64,000 nt of DNA from Aquimarina sp. AU474 (GTDB taxonomy: Bacteria > Bacteroidota > Bacteroidia > Flavobacteriales > Flavobacteriaceae): positions 1,488,001 through 1,552,000 of the forward strand of contig NZ_OMPE01000009.1 in assembly GCF_900312815.1 (NCBI RefSeq). Reading direction: 5' to 3'. Below are positions 1 through 9,865 of this stretch, one piece after another; the stretch's first letter is position 1, and each line of letters begins with the position of its first letter. The translations under genes were made by a program, and so were the position numbers. The notes beneath the pieces are model-generated. The model saw nothing but the letters and a program-made list of their open reading frames with translations. It searched no databases and had not been told where the DNA came from.

Positions 1-2088
1 ACAAAAAATATCTCTATTAATATGGTGGATCAAATCGAGGCAATCGAGAATTATTCTAAAAACCCTTTGTTAAAGGGTATTGAGAATTCTGATAATGTTG
101 CACTGAATTTAAAGTTAAAAAAAGGTAAAATCGATTATTCAGGAACAAGTGATTTTGGATATGGCTATGGTGATAAACCTTACTACGATATTGCAACAAA
201 TATATTAGGTATTGCAAAATCCTTTAAATCTTTTGGAATTTTTTCATTTAATAATATTGGTGTTAACCATTCTCCATTTGATTATTTTTCTAATTCAACA
301 ACTCTAGAGGATATAGAGAACGTGGATTTATATGCTGAAAATATTATCAATGATACTCCTCTTAGCAGTGTTTTAAGCAATTCAAGAACCAGATTGAATA
401 ATGAATGGTTTGGTAGTTATAATTTTATTTATAAAATTTCGCCAACATTTAGCATTAAATCTAATGTTTATTACTTAAAAGATGAATTTTTCCGACAAGA
501 ATTATATGAAAATGATTTTTTAATTGGTTCCGAAAGAATAAATTATTCTGATCGTACAGAAATTATCAAAAAACCTGAAAATAAAAGGTTAGATATTAAA
601 CTCACTTACAATGTTTCAAAAAAATCTCTATTGGAAATAGAATCTTCGATTAGTAAAGAAGCAGTATCTAGTAGTAATGATTTCACACGTAATTTGGAGT
701 CGAATTTTGATACAAAATTAAAAACAGATGATTTCTTTTGGAGAAATAAAATTGAATTTACGAACAAATTAAATCAAAAAACTGCTTTACAATTTAAATC
801 TTTATATTCAAGAAACAACACTCCTCAAGAGTTTAATACGATAGGAAATTTTTTTTCTAATGAGGATGTTGTAAATTCTTATGTTCAATTTAGTGAGTAT
901 AGAAAAGAAGTATTTCAAAATCATCTCATTCTACTTGGAAAAAGAAAAAATATTAAATATGCATTTACAGGAGGGGTTGATTACTTTATAAACCCTTTTC
1001 GATCTTCTGTCGTAGAAAATGAGATAAGAGTTTCAGATTTTCGCAATGAGTTTGACTATAAAAAGACAAATTACTTCTCTCAGTTTTCTCTGTTTTATAT
1101 TAAAAAGAAATGGACGATAGAGCCTTCTCTAGGTGTAAATTATATTTCTCAAAGATTAGAAAACAATATGAGTGATATAGAGGTATTGAAGAAGAACGTG
1201 TTTTTTCCTATACCTGCTTTGAAAGTCGTACATAGATTTAATTCTGTGTCTACTCTAAGATTTAGTGGGAGTTATGAGCAAAAAACGCCTGAGGAGAGTT
1301 TTTTATTTAGAAATGAAATAATAACAAACAACCGATCCGTTAGGAGGAATGTAGTTTCTTTAGATTTAGAAAAGCTTCAAAAGTATTCTCTAGGATACCG
1401 AATGAATGATTTATTTAAAAATATTGATTTGAATTTGCTGGGAGGTTATACTAATAGGAGAAATACTTATTTATCAAATATTAATGTAAACCCGAACTTT
1501 ACTGGAATTACATATTTTCAATCACCAATTAATTTAGAGGATTATTTTGTAGTATTTTCAATAGAAAGATATATAAGATTTATTAGGACTACCTTTAAAC
1601 ACTCTTCGCAATATAGTGTTGCAAATTTTAAAAATGTTGTAAATCAATCTGAATTGCGAAATGGTAAATCACAAAATTACAATGGAAGTATTTTTGCTAA
1701 AACCGCATTTGGAATTCCTTTAAATTTTGAAAACAAAATTACTTATACTGTAAATACATATGAAATTGTGGGACAATCTAATAATACGAATTATAGTATT
1801 AAAAATGCTTTAAAAGCAATCGTTAAGCCTAATAAAAAATGGTTGTTTACCATTACGTATGATTATTTCAAGCCGGATACAACAAGAAACGAAGATTTTT
1901 CATTCTTAGATTTTGAAATAAAGTACAAACCCGAAAAGATAAAATGGATTTCTGGGCGTTTTGTGGGTAAAAACTTATTAGACAATCGCGTTTTTCAGCA
2001 AATCCAAAATTCAGATTTTTCTACAACCGTATATCAAAGCAATTTGATTCCTAGATACTTCATGTTGTCATTAGATGTAAGTTTTTAA
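1..2088 (+). CDS. TonB-dependent receptor-like outer-membrane protein, 5' end cut by window
   Basis: The reading frame is open from base 1, so the true start lies upstream and the first ATG at 22 is internal. The opening residues, up to ALNLKLKKGK, look like the end of a plug domain. The remainder is rich in alternating aromatic and polar strands, as in a large beta-barrel, and it ends in LDVSF with a terminal Phe, typical of outer-membrane barrels. I infer a receptor of the carboxypeptidase-regulatory/TonB type, but the substrate cannot be told. It converges on groEL across a strong hairpin. The N-terminal plug and signal peptide are not visible. Confidence 0.75.
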   Translation, partial: TKNISINMVDQIEAIENYSKNPLLKGIENSDNVALNLKLKKGKIDYSGTSDFGYGYGDKPYYDIATNILGIAKSFKSFGIFSFNNIGVNHSPFDYFSNSTTLEDIENVDLYAENIINDTPLSSVLSNSRTRLNNEWFGSYNFIYKISPTFSIKSNVYYLKDEFFRQELYENDFLIGSERINYSDRTEIIKKPENKRLDIKLTYNVSKKSLLEIESSISKEAVSSSNDFTRNLESNFDTKLKTDDFFWRNKIEFTNKLNQKTALQFKSLYSRNNTPQEFNTIGNFFSNEDVVNSYVQFSEYRKEVFQNHLILLGKRKNIKYAFTGGVDYFINPFRSSVVENEIRVSDFRNEFDYKKTNYFSQFSLFYIKKKWTIEPSLGVNYISQRLENNMSDIEVLKKNVFFPIPALKVVHRFNSVSTLRFSGSYEQKTPEESFLFRNEIITNNRSVRRNVVSLDLEKLQKYSLGYRMNDLFKNIDLNLLGGYTNRRNTYLSNINVNPNFTGITYFQSPINLEDYFVVFSIERYIRFIRTTFKHSSQYSVANFKNVVNQSELRNGKSQNYNGSIFAKTAFGIPLNFENKITYTVNTYEIVGQSNNTNYSIKNALKAIVKPNKKWLFTITYDYFKPDTTRNEDFSFLDFEIKYKPEKIKWISGRFVGKNLLDNRVFQQIQNSDFSTTVYQSNLIPRYFMLSLDVSF

Positions 2089-2095
2089 AAAAAAT

Positions 2096-2130
2096 AAGAC
2101 CCTGTTTTGAAAATTTCAAAACAGGGTCTT
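2096..2130. terminator. Bidirectional terminator hairpin
   Basis: A 17-bp perfect stem (left arm AAGACCCTGTTTTGAAA) with a very short loop sits between the convergent receptor gene and groEL. A and T tracts flank both arms, so it can serve both strands. Confidence 0.85.
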
Positions 2131-2191
2131 TATATATTTTAACAAGACATTATTTAATGAGCTTGTTGGATATTTCGCTTTTGTTGCGAGA

Positions 2192-3829
2192 TTACATCAT
2201 TCCTGGCATACCTCCGCCCATTGGTGGCATTCCACCTCCGGCAGGAGCATCTTCTTTGATGTCGATTAATGCACATTCTGTAGTAAGGATCATACCTGAT
2301 ACAGACGCTGCATTTTCAAGAGCGATACGCGTTACTTTTTTAGGATCAATGATTCCTGCTTTAAGCATATCTACATAATCTTCAGATTTAGCATCATAAC
2401 CAAAGTTATCTTTTCCTTCAAGAACTTTAGAAGTAACTACAGATCCTTCTCCACCTGCATTTTCTACAATAGTTCTTAATGGAGCTTCGATAGCACGATT
2501 TACAATCTGTACTCCTGTTGCTTCATCAGCATTTTCAGTTTTTACTTTTCCAAGAACTGCTTTAGATCTTACTAGGGCTACACCACCACCGGCAACAATA
2601 CCTTCTTCTACAGCTGCACGAGTTGCATGAAGAGCATCATCTACACGATCTTTCTTTTCTTTCATCTCTACTTCAGAGGCAGCACCAACATATAATACAG
2701 CAACACCACCAGCTAATTTTGCTAAGCGTTCTTGTAGTTTCTCTTTGTCATAATCAGAAGTTGTAGTTTCGATCTGCGCCTTGATTTGATTTACTCTGTT
2801 TTTGATTAAATCTTCTCCACCTGCACCATTTACAACAGTAGTATTATCTTTGTCGATAGCAACTTTTTCTGCAGTCCCTAGGTGTTCGATTGTAGTGTTC
2901 TCAAGCGTGAAACCTCTTTCTTCAGAGATTACAGTACCACCAGTAAGAATTGCAATATCTTCTAACATTGCTTTACGTCTATCTCCAAATCCAGGAGCTT
3001 TTACAGCGGCAATTTTAAGTGCTCCACGAAGTTTGTTTACTACTAATGTAGCAAGAGCTTCTCCGTCAACGTCTTCAGCAATAATTAAAAGAGGTTTTCC
3101 TGTTTGAGCTACAGGCTCTAATACAGGAAGTAAGTCTTTCATAGCAGAAATCTTTTTGTCATATAATAAGATATATGGACTTTCTAGATCTGCTGTCATT
3201 TTTTCGCTGTTGGTTACAAAGTAAGGAGAAAGATATCCTCTGTCAAATTGCATTCCTTCTACGATGTCTACAGTTGTATCTGTACCTTTAGCTTCTTCAA
3301 CAGTGATAACACCTTCTTTTCCAACTTTTTCGAAAGCTTGGGCGATAAGGTCACCTATTGTTCCGTCATTGTTAGCAGAAATTGCTGCTACTTGTTTAAT
3401 TTTATCAGAAGAGTCTCCTACTTCTTTAGTTTGTTTTGCTAAGTCTTCTGTAATGGCTGTTACTGCTTTGTCAATACCTCTTTTAAGATCCATTGGATTT
3501 GCACCAGCAGCTACATTTTTAAGACCTTCTTTTACGATAGCTTGTGCTAATACAGTTGCTGTAGTAGTACCATCTCCTGCAAGATCATTTGTTTTAGAAG
3601 CAACTTCTTTTACCATTTGAGCTCCCATGTTTTCAAGAGCATCTTCTAATTCAACTTCTTTTGCTACAGAAACGCCATCTTTGGTCACGGTAGGTGCGCC
3701 AAAAGATTTGCTTATAATTACATTACGACCTTTAGGTCCTAAAGTTACTTTTACTGCATTGGCTAATGCATCGACACCACGTTTTATACCATCACGTGCT
3801 TCTATGTCAAATTTTATATCTTTTGCCAT
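2192..3829 (-). CDS. groEL: Chaperonin GroEL (Hsp60)
   Basis: This is the 60-kDa ATP-dependent folding chaperonin that works as a double heptamer in the cytoplasm with GroES. The 545-residue length is normal. It begins MAKDIKFDIEARDGIKRG, carries the ATP-binding GDGTTTATVLAQ segment near residue 86, and ends in the usual GGM-rich tail (GGGMPPMGGGMPGMM). It follows groES by 85 bases on the same strand, the classical bicistronic order. Several long frames on the plus strand here are codon-bias shadows. No CIRCE-type operator was seen upstream of the pair. Confidence 0.99.
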   Translation of the reverse strand: MAKDIKFDIEARDGIKRGVDALANAVKVTLGPKGRNVIISKSFGAPTVTKDGVSVAKEVELEDALENMGAQMVKEVASKTNDLAGDGTTTATVLAQAIVKEGLKNVAAGANPMDLKRGIDKAVTAITEDLAKQTKEVGDSSDKIKQVAAISANNDGTIGDLIAQAFEKVGKEGVITVEEAKGTDTTVDIVEGMQFDRGYLSPYFVTNSEKMTADLESPYILLYDKKISAMKDLLPVLEPVAQTGKPLLIIAEDVDGEALATLVVNKLRGALKIAAVKAPGFGDRRKAMLEDIAILTGGTVISEERGFTLENTTIEHLGTAEKVAIDKDNTTVVNGAGGEDLIKNRVNQIKAQIETTTSDYDKEKLQERLAKLAGGVAVLYVGAASEVEMKEKKDRVDDALHATRAAVEEGIVAGGGVALVRSKAVLGKVKTENADEATGVQIVNRAIEAPLRTIVENAGGEGSVVTSKVLEGKDNFGYDAKSEDYVDMLKAGIIDPKKVTRIALENAASVSGMILTTECALIDIKEDAPAGGGMPPMGGGMPGMM

Positions 3830-3914
3830 AATAATTACTTATTTTGAAATTGTGAATCCCGAATCATATTATCTTTTCAGGATTTTCGATTTGTGTTTTA
3901 CGAATAAACAGTGA

Positions 3915-4190
3915 TTAAACGATAGCAAGGATGTCATCCTCACGCATAATTAGATAATCTTGTCCATCTAATTTTAATTCGGTACCTGAGTACTTTCCAT
4001 AAAGTACAGTGTCGCCAACTTTGACAGTCATTTCATGGTCTTTTTTACCACTACCAACAGCAGCTACTTTACCTTTTTGTTGTTTTTCCTGAGCCGAGTC
4101 AGGAATATATAATCCTGATGCAGTTTGCGTTTCCGCAGGAAGTGGCTCAACAACCACACGGTCTGAAAGAGGTTTAATATTTACTCCCAT
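3915..4190 (-). CDS. groES: Co-chaperonin GroES (Hsp10)
   Basis: This is the heptameric lid of the GroEL cage. The 91-residue protein starts MGVNIKPLSDRVVVEP and carries the mobile loop (ETQTASGLYIPDSAQEK) and the GDTVLYGKYSGTE roof strand expected of the family. It is the first gene of the groES-groEL pair. The leader upstream contains no perfect TAnnTTTG box, so its promoter is not assigned. Confidence 0.99.
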   Translation of the reverse strand: MGVNIKPLSDRVVVEPLPAETQTASGLYIPDSAQEKQQKGKVAAVGSGKKDHEMTVKVGDTVLYGKYSGTELKLDGQDYLIMREDDILAIV

Positions 4191-4288
4191 TATGATTCGT
4201 TTTTTTTTGTTGTTAAAATTAAAATGAAATCTTCGATGCTGTTATTTCAGAAATTATGCCAGTGATGCTATACTGACAAATTGAAACA

Positions 4289-4322
4289 AAAAATGTCGAC
4301 CGTATGACAAGTCGACATTTTT
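4289..4322 (-). terminator. Terminator of the miaB-secG unit
   Basis: A 12-bp stem (AAAAATGTCGAC against GTCGACATTTTT) with a 10-base loop lies just downstream of secG and is followed on the minus strand by a T-rich run. It separates secG from groES. Confidence 0.8.
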
Positions 4323-4343
4323 GTAATTGTTTTTCAAATGATG

Positions 4344-4670
4344 TTATTCTTGATCATTATCATCTGTACCAGGAGTGACAGGTGTTTCTATTTGAACATC
4401 CTGAGTGTCTACTTTCGAATCCTGAGTAGTACCTTCGTTCATAAGATCGATATTTGATAATAAGATCAATACCAACAATAGTGTAGCAAGAGTCCAAGTA
4501 CTTTTATCTAAAAAGTCTGTGGTCTTTTTTACACCACCTAATTGTTGTGTTCCGCCTCCACCAAAAGAAGAAGATAATCCGCCTCCTTTAGGGTTTTGTA
4601 CCATAATTACTACTACTAGTAAAAAGGATACGATAACGATTAATATTAAAAAGATTGAAAACGTTGTCAT
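4344..4670 (-). CDS. secG: Preprotein translocase subunit SecG
   Basis: This is the small auxiliary membrane subunit of the SecYEG translocon. Two hydrophobic helices (about residues 4-24 and 55-75) flank the family motif VQNPKGGGLSSSFGGG and a TTDFLDKSTW segment. The 108-residue length includes an acidic, Thr-rich tail (ending TDDNDQE) common in Bacteroidota SecG. It is the last gene of the miaB / activator / lptE / TPR run and starts 7 bases after the TPR gene ends. Confidence 0.95.
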   Translation of the reverse strand: MTTFSIFLILIVIVSFLLVVVIMVQNPKGGGLSSSFGGGGTQQLGGVKKTTDFLDKSTWTLATLLLVLILLSNIDLMNEGTTQDSKVDTQDVQIETPVTPGTDDNDQE

Positions 4671-4677
4671 TATATTG

Positions 4678-5592
4678 TTATTTATTTTCTTGTAATTTCT
4701 TTATTGCTCGAATTTGGTCTGCAAAGAAACCACTTTTTTCGGGATTTTTCAAAATTAATATGTTATAAGCCTGAATTGCTTTTTTATAGTTTTTTTGAGC
4801 CAAATATACTCTGGCCAAAGTTTCGGTCATAAGTTCGTCCGAAGGGACTTGATTTTTTTTAGCTAAGTTGCGTACAGGTGTACTTTTTTCTACTGGCTGT
4901 ATTTTGGGGTTATTGGCAATAAATTCGTCAATAAGATGAAATTTATCTTTTTGTTTTAATGAAGTGTCAAGGTGTTTTTCTTCTTGTTCCGAAATTAATT
5001 TTTCAGGCTCAACTGCCTCTTCTCTGTCAATAGGTTTTAGCGAAGTGAGTTGTAGCCATTCTGCAAAAGAGTGTGTTTCCTTTTTATTAAAATCAAGTGG
5101 TTGGTCTATTTTTAATTCTTCCTCAGGAGTTTTAGGTCTTTGTTCTTCTTCAGGAATAGTAATTTGTTTTTGTAAGCTTTCTTCTTTTCTTTCAAGAAAA
5201 AGTGCTGGATCAAGAACGTCCTCAGCTTCTTTCATTTTCATTCTTACGGCATCATCCATTGCTATTCTAGGAAGCGTTTTTATTTCTTCATGATCTACAA
5301 CTTCAATATCGGATTTACGTATCGGTTTAGAAACCTGTTCCTCTTCTGTATTACTAAACATATCAGAGGTAATAAAATCAAAAAGAATGGTTCGATCCGT
5401 AGTATAAGCAGCAGTAGTTTTTAATTCTTGATTGTATCTAAAACTTTCTTGTTCTTTAAGTGCTTTTAACAATAATGGTCGAATTGATTGAAAATAAGGG
5501 AATTCTTTAGAGATTTTTTCCAAAGAGGCTACTTGCGCACTATTTAGTTGCGCCGGGTGTTGAAGCAAATATGTAAGTTCTTTAATATTCAA
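4678..5592 (-). CDS. Hypothetical protein with C-terminal TPR-like repeat
   Basis: The 304-residue protein has no signal peptide. The N-terminal 70 residues are helical and the middle (about 80-215) is highly charged and probably disordered. The C-terminus (ELMTETLARVYLAQKNYKKA followed by NPEKSGFFADQIR) reads as one or two TPR helices. Its place between lptE and secG is conserved in many Flavobacteriia, as I recall. The function is unknown; a cytoplasmic scaffold is possible. Confidence 0.8.
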   Translation of the reverse strand: MNIKELTYLLQHPAQLNSAQVASLEKISKEFPYFQSIRPLLLKALKEQESFRYNQELKTTAAYTTDRTILFDFITSDMFSNTEEEQVSKPIRKSDIEVVDHEEIKTLPRIAMDDAVRMKMKEAEDVLDPALFLERKEESLQKQITIPEEEQRPKTPEEELKIDQPLDFNKKETHSFAEWLQLTSLKPIDREEAVEPEKLISEQEEKHLDTSLKQKDKFHLIDEFIANNPKIQPVEKSTPVRNLAKKNQVPSDELMTETLARVYLAQKNYKKAIQAYNILILKNPEKSGFFADQIRAIKKLQENK

Positions 5593-5631
5593 TTTTTAGC
5601 TAGCTATATAGTTTTCGATTTTTGAATTAAT

Positions 5632-6141
5632 TTACCATCGCGCTAATGTGGCATTAAACATATCTTGTGTGATACGTTCAAAAATGATTTGCAAGGCTTC
5701 ATCTCTCACAGCATTTTCGGATTGCGAAGCGGGATAATCGAAGAAAAATGAAAACCGCTGTTCGAGATCCTGATTTGGATCCTTGGCATCATAAAATCTC
5801 ATGTTGATCGCAATTGTTAATCTATTCTGCGCTGCAGTGATGTCTGATGTTGCTGTGTTTGGGGATACATAATCCTGTATGATTTCACCTTCATATATGA
5901 TATCCCCGCCCGAGGTTACCAAATCCAGATTGGTTTGATTGAGTATTAAATCTTGTAACTGATTGGTAAATGTTAAATCTGCCCCAGGGAAAATTCTTGG
6001 GGATTGATTTTGGAAAAAATTTACCTGAAACGTTTTGGTGTCTGGAGAAATATTGGTCCCACTAAAAGAGTATACACCGCAACCTTGACATAAGATTAAT
6101 GTGAATATCCCAATTGCAATATGTTTTAATGTGTTCATCAA
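5632..6141 (-). CDS. lptE: LptE-family lipoprotein (LPS assembly)
   Basis: LptE plugs the LptD barrel that inserts lipopolysaccharide into the outer membrane. The protein has a lipoprotein signal with Cys21 in LCQGCGVYSF, followed by the family pattern GTNISPDTKTFQV, NQSPRIFPGADLTFTNQL and a late acidic strand region. The 169-residue length is normal. The start may be Met1 or Met2. It sits 2 bases after the sigma-54-type activator gene and looks co-transcribed with it. Confidence 0.88.
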   Translation of the reverse strand: MMNTLKHIAIGIFTLILCQGCGVYSFSGTNISPDTKTFQVNFFQNQSPRIFPGADLTFTNQLQDLILNQTNLDLVTSGGDIIYEGEIIQDYVSPNTATSDITAAQNRLTIAINMRFYDAKDPNQDLEQRFSFFFDYPASQSENAVRDEALQIIFERITQDMFNATLARW

Positions 6142-6143
6142 TG

Positions 6144-7406
6144 TTATAGGTCGTATTGTTTTATTTTTCTATATAAGGTGCGCTCACTAATTCCTAATTC
6201 TTCGGCAGCAGCTTTGCGTTTACCTCTATGGCGTTCTAATGATTTTTTTATTAACTCTAACTCTTTATCCTGTAGGGATAATGTTTCTTCTTCTTCAATT
6301 TCTTCGGCAAAATGATATTTATCTTCTTCTTTTATAACCGAAGTTGCATGCGAAGGGATTTGCAATACTTCGGCAGCAGGAGTAGTAGGTTCTTCAAAAT
6401 TAACCTCTTTTTCATCTTCTTCACGATATATTTTTCTAATCAATCCTTCATTGTCCTTTTGTACTTGTTGATTATTACCGCTCTGCATTAATTCCATAGT
6501 TAACTTCTTGAGATCATTAAGGTCACCTTTCATGTCAAAAAGTACTTTGTACAAAATTTCACGCTCGTTACTAAAATCACTATCTTTTTTGTCATCAGAA
6601 ATCACCGCGGGTAAATTACTACCTATGTTTGGTAAATACCCATGTAAAGCAACCGCAGAGATGGTCCTGTTTTGTTCAAGGACTGAAATTTGCTCTGCTA
6701 TGTTGCGCAATTGTCTAATGTTACCGCTCCAGTGATATTTTTCTAATAGCGTTACAGCATCATCTGTAAGACGAATGGTTGGCATTTTGTATTTTGTAGC
6801 AAAATCTGAAGCGAATTTTCTAAACAATAAGTGTATATCTTCTTTTCGATTTCTTAATGGCGGTAAAAGAATTTCTACTGTGCTTAAGCGATAGTATAAG
6901 TCTTCTCTAAATTTTCCTTTTTTAATAGCCTCAAACATATTAACATTAGTAGCGGCTACAATACGTACATCGGTTTTTTGAACCTTGGAAGATCCTACTT
7001 TAATAAACTCTCCATTTTCGAGAACTCTTAATAATCGTACTTGAGTGGTTAACGGAAGCTCTCCTACTTCGTCTAGAAAAATGGTTCCACCACTTGCTAC
7101 TTCAAAGTATCCGTTACGGGTTTGAGTCGCTCCAGTAAAAGCACCTTTTTCATGTCCAAAAAGTTCACTATCGATGGTTCCTTCTGGGATGGCGCCACAG
7201 TTAACGGCAATGGATTTGCCATGTTTACGATGCGATAAGGAATGAATAATTTTAGGAATACTTTCTTTACCTACACCACTTTCACCTGTAACCAATACCG
7301 AAATATCGGTTGGGGCTACCTGAATAGCTTTTTCTACAGCACGATTTAGTTTTGGGTCGTTTCCGATAATCCCGAATCGTTGTTTTATAGCTTGAACTGA
7401 TTCCAT
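6144..7406 (-). CDS. Sigma-54-interacting transcriptional activator
   Basis: This is an AAA+ activator of RpoN-dependent promoters. It begins almost directly with the ATPase module: Walker A variant GESGVGKES near residue 41, the sigma-54 contact loop GAFTGA near 91, Walker B FLDEVGELP, and arginine-finger region FREDLYYRLS. After a Glu-rich linker it ends in a Fis-type helix-turn-helix (RKAAAEELGISERTLYRKI). There is no receiver domain, so its input signal is not visible. It lies between miaB and lptE, and I infer that it shares their promoter. Confidence 0.93.
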   Translation of the reverse strand: MESVQAIKQRFGIIGNDPKLNRAVEKAIQVAPTDISVLVTGESGVGKESIPKIIHSLSHRKHGKSIAVNCGAIPEGTIDSELFGHEKGAFTGATQTRNGYFEVASGGTIFLDEVGELPLTTQVRLLRVLENGEFIKVGSSKVQKTDVRIVAATNVNMFEAIKKGKFREDLYYRLSTVEILLPPLRNRKEDIHLLFRKFASDFATKYKMPTIRLTDDAVTLLEKYHWSGNIRQLRNIAEQISVLEQNRTISAVALHGYLPNIGSNLPAVISDDKKDSDFSNEREILYKVLFDMKGDLNDLKKLTMELMQSGNNQQVQKDNEGLIRKIYREEDEKEVNFEEPTTPAAEVLQIPSHATSVIKEEDKYHFAEEIEEEETLSLQDKELELIKKSLERHRGKRKAAAEELGISERTLYRKIKQYDL

Positions 7407-7446
7407 ATAATACTATATGATTATGTGTTGTTTTTTAATTTTGTAA

Positions 7447-8892
7447 TTAATTGTTTTCAGAATACGCAATTGCTTCACCTAGTAATGTAGCGCTGGTACA
7501 TTCATTAATCTGCACCATTACAAAATCTCCTATTTTATATTCCTTTTTAGGAAATATGGCTACAATATTTTTAGTGGTTCTTCCGCTCCAATGCTGATCT
7601 GATTTTTTTGATTCTTTTTCGATCAGTACTTCAAAAGTTTGTCCAATAAAACTCTCATGTCTATAGGCACAATGCTTTCGTTGTAAAGCTATAACCTCTG
7701 CTAATCTTCTTTTCTTTACCTCTTCAGGAACATCATCGTTCAATTTTCGTTCAGCCAGTGTGCCAGGTCTTTCAGAATACGCATACATATAACCATGCTC
7801 ATATTTTACATGTTCTAAAAGAGATAATGTGTCCTGGTGATCTTCTTCTGTTTCTGTGGGAAATCCAATGATCATATCCTGAGTTATAGAACAGTCAGGA
7901 ATTATTTTTTTTATGTTATCGACTAATTCAATATATTCTTGTCTCGTATGTAAGCGATTCATCTCTTTAAGAATGCGATCACTACCACTTTGTATAGGTA
8001 GATGGATGTGTTTACATATGTTTTTATGTTTTGCCATAACCTCAATTACATCTAGCGTCATATCTTGGGGGTTAGATGTAGAAAAACGAATACGTAATTT
8101 AGGGTATTTCTTAGCAGTCATATCCAGAAGCTTAGCAAAATCGACAGCGGTAGCTTTCTGAAAATCACTAGCTTTTTCGAAATCTTTTTTAAGGCCTCCG
8201 CCATACCATAGATAACTATCTACATTCTGTCCTAGAAGTGTAATTTCTTTAAAATTTTGATGTACCAGATCATCAATTTCTTCTAGTATACTTTGTGGAT
8301 CTCTGCTACGCTCTCTCCCTCTGGTAAAAGGAACAACACAAAATGTGCACATATTATCACATCCTCTGGTAATAGAAACAAATGCAGAAACCCCGTTACT
8401 TTGAAGACGAACAGGAGAGATGTCACCATAAGTTTCTTCTTTTGAAAGAACTACATTGACGGCATTACGCCCAGCATCAACTTCTTGTATCAGGTTGGGT
8501 AGGTCTTTATAGGCATCAGGACCAACTACAAGATCTACTATTTTTTCTTCTTCAAGGAATTTACTTTTTAAACGTTCTGCCATACATCCAAGAACACCAA
8601 CTTTCATTGTAGGGTTAATTCTTTTTACAGCGTTGTACTTTTCTAATCTTTTTCGTACTGTTTGTTCTGCTTTTTCACGAATAGAACAAGTATTGACCAA
8701 CACTAGATCAGCATCTTCAAGATTTTGAGTTGTATTAAAGCCTTCTTTGGCTAATATTGAAGCTACAATCTCACTGTCACTAAAATTCATTTGGCAACCA
8801 TAGCTCTCAATGAAGAGTTTGCGCTGGTTGTCTTTATTTTGGTCAAGAACGAGAGGTTGTCCTTGTGCGTTTTCATCTATAATCTTCTCCAT
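7447..8892 (-). CDS. miaB: tRNA-2-methylthio-N6-isopentenyladenosine synthase MiaB
   Basis: This radical-SAM methylthiotransferase modifies A37 of tRNAs that read UNN codons. The order is: N-terminal UPF0004 domain with Cys ligands (ESYGCQMN, NTCSIR, GCMAER), radical-SAM motif GCDNMCTFC near residue 178, and a C-terminal TRAM domain. The 481-residue length is normal. It is the first gene of the minus-strand run and has a good promoter 41 bases upstream. Confidence 0.97.
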   Translation of the reverse strand: MEKIIDENAQGQPLVLDQNKDNQRKLFIESYGCQMNFSDSEIVASILAKEGFNTTQNLEDADLVLVNTCSIREKAEQTVRKRLEKYNAVKRINPTMKVGVLGCMAERLKSKFLEEEKIVDLVVGPDAYKDLPNLIQEVDAGRNAVNVVLSKEETYGDISPVRLQSNGVSAFVSITRGCDNMCTFCVVPFTRGRERSRDPQSILEEIDDLVHQNFKEITLLGQNVDSYLWYGGGLKKDFEKASDFQKATAVDFAKLLDMTAKKYPKLRIRFSTSNPQDMTLDVIEVMAKHKNICKHIHLPIQSGSDRILKEMNRLHTRQEYIELVDNIKKIIPDCSITQDMIIGFPTETEEDHQDTLSLLEHVKYEHGYMYAYSERPGTLAERKLNDDVPEEVKKRRLAEVIALQRKHCAYRHESFIGQTFEVLIEKESKKSDQHWSGRTTKNIVAIFPKKEYKIGDFVMVQINECTSATLLGEAIAYSENN

Positions 8893-8932
8893 AAAAAATA
8901 ATTCCTTACCAATTCTAGGGTCAAATAATGTG

Positions 8933-8963
8933 CAAAGATACTTTTTAATACGATTTATGACAA
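8933..8963 (-). promoter_or_regulatory. Promoter of miaB unit (Bacteroidota type)
   Basis: On the minus strand TTG (8961-8963), 20 bases, then TATCTTTG (8933-8940) match the Bacteroidota consensus TTG-N17..23-TAnnTTTG. A start site near 8926 would give a leader of about 34 bases before miaB. Confidence 0.7.
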
Positions 8964-9025
8964 AGTGTCAGGGTTTTATTTTCGGAAAAATTTTAATTTG
9001 CGATGTAACTAAATAAACAACAATA

Positions 9026-9805
9026 ATGGAACATCCTATTTTTAATAAGATTGAAAATTCTAAAAAACCTGATTTTGGAGATATACTATCTAAAAGTTTT
9101 GAGTTGTATAAAAAGGCCTTTTCTATTGGCTTAATCCATGGTTTAATAAGCTTGGCAATTGCAATTCCTTTTGTATTAATTGTATACATACCTATTCTGC
9201 CAACATATATAGAGATGATTGAGTATTCTGGCGATCCATATTATCAACCAACGTTTTTTGAAGATTATTCTTTTATAATGATTGCAATTTGGGTTTTGGT
9301 AGTATTTGTTATGTCTTTTATTATGCAGGTTTTAAATATCTCTGTTTACGGACATTTCTTTAAAGCATTAAAAAATGAGGATTTAAACACTACAGATGAT
9401 ATAGGGGGATACTTTACTATTGCAAAAAATCATTTTGGAAAAATAGTTATTCTTTCTTTAGCTACAATGGGGATAGGGATATTGGCTATGCTATTATGTT
9501 ATTTCCCGCTCTTTTATGTAATGGTTCCATTTCAGTTAGTTATTCCTATTTTTATTTTTAATCAAGAAATGAGCGTAGGGGATATCATTAAAGCAGCCTT
9601 TAAACTAGGGAATAAATACTGGTTAATCTTTTTTGGATTAATATTCGTTTCTGCAATATTCTCTTCATTAGGCGTGTTAGGGTGTTATATTGGTGTTATT
9701 GCGACTATGTTTTTTTCATACATAGTCTCATACTATATGTATAAGGAGACCATTGGCTTTGAAGATGGTCAACCTGAAAAAGAAAATACTTTATTTATAA
9801 AGTAA
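9026..9805 (+). CDS. Polytopic membrane protein of unknown function
   Basis: The 259-residue protein has a short soluble N-terminus (KIENSKKPDFGDILSKSFEL) and then about six hydrophobic helices. This layout resembles Bacteroidota membrane proteins of the DUF4013/YciC-like kind, often mislabelled beta-carotene monooxygenase in databases. No catalytic motif is visible. It is transcribed alone, divergent from miaB, and ends in a good terminator before topA. Confidence 0.8.
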   Translation: MEHPIFNKIENSKKPDFGDILSKSFELYKKAFSIGLIHGLISLAIAIPFVLIVYIPILPTYIEMIEYSGDPYYQPTFFEDYSFIMIAIWVLVVFVMSFIMQVLNISVYGHFFKALKNEDLNTTDDIGGYFTIAKNHFGKIVILSLATMGIGILAMLLCYFPLFYVMVPFQLVIPIFIFNQEMSVGDIIKAAFKLGNKYWLIFFGLIFVSAIFSSLGVLGCYIGVIATMFFSYIVSYYMYKETIGFEDGQPEKENTLFIK

Positions 9806-9812
9806 AAATTTT

Positions 9813-9841
9813 AAAACCTGCCAGTCGGCAGGTTTTTTTTT
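9813..9841 (+). terminator. Rho-independent terminator
   Basis: The stem AAAACCTGCC / GGCAGGTTTT with loop AGTC is followed by a run of T. It ends the membrane-protein gene and insulates topA. Confidence 0.9.
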
Positions 9842-9865
9842 GAACTAATTTTTTGATAAAGAATC

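Noticed and set aside
2802..3620. Long plus-strand reading frames across groEL
   Set aside because: They are antisense to a clearly real, highly biased chaperonin gene and resemble no protein family.
4215..4260. Sigma-54-like TGGCAT...TCTGAA upstream of groES
   Set aside because: The essential GC of the -12 element is GA, and no activator site is seen; treated as chance.
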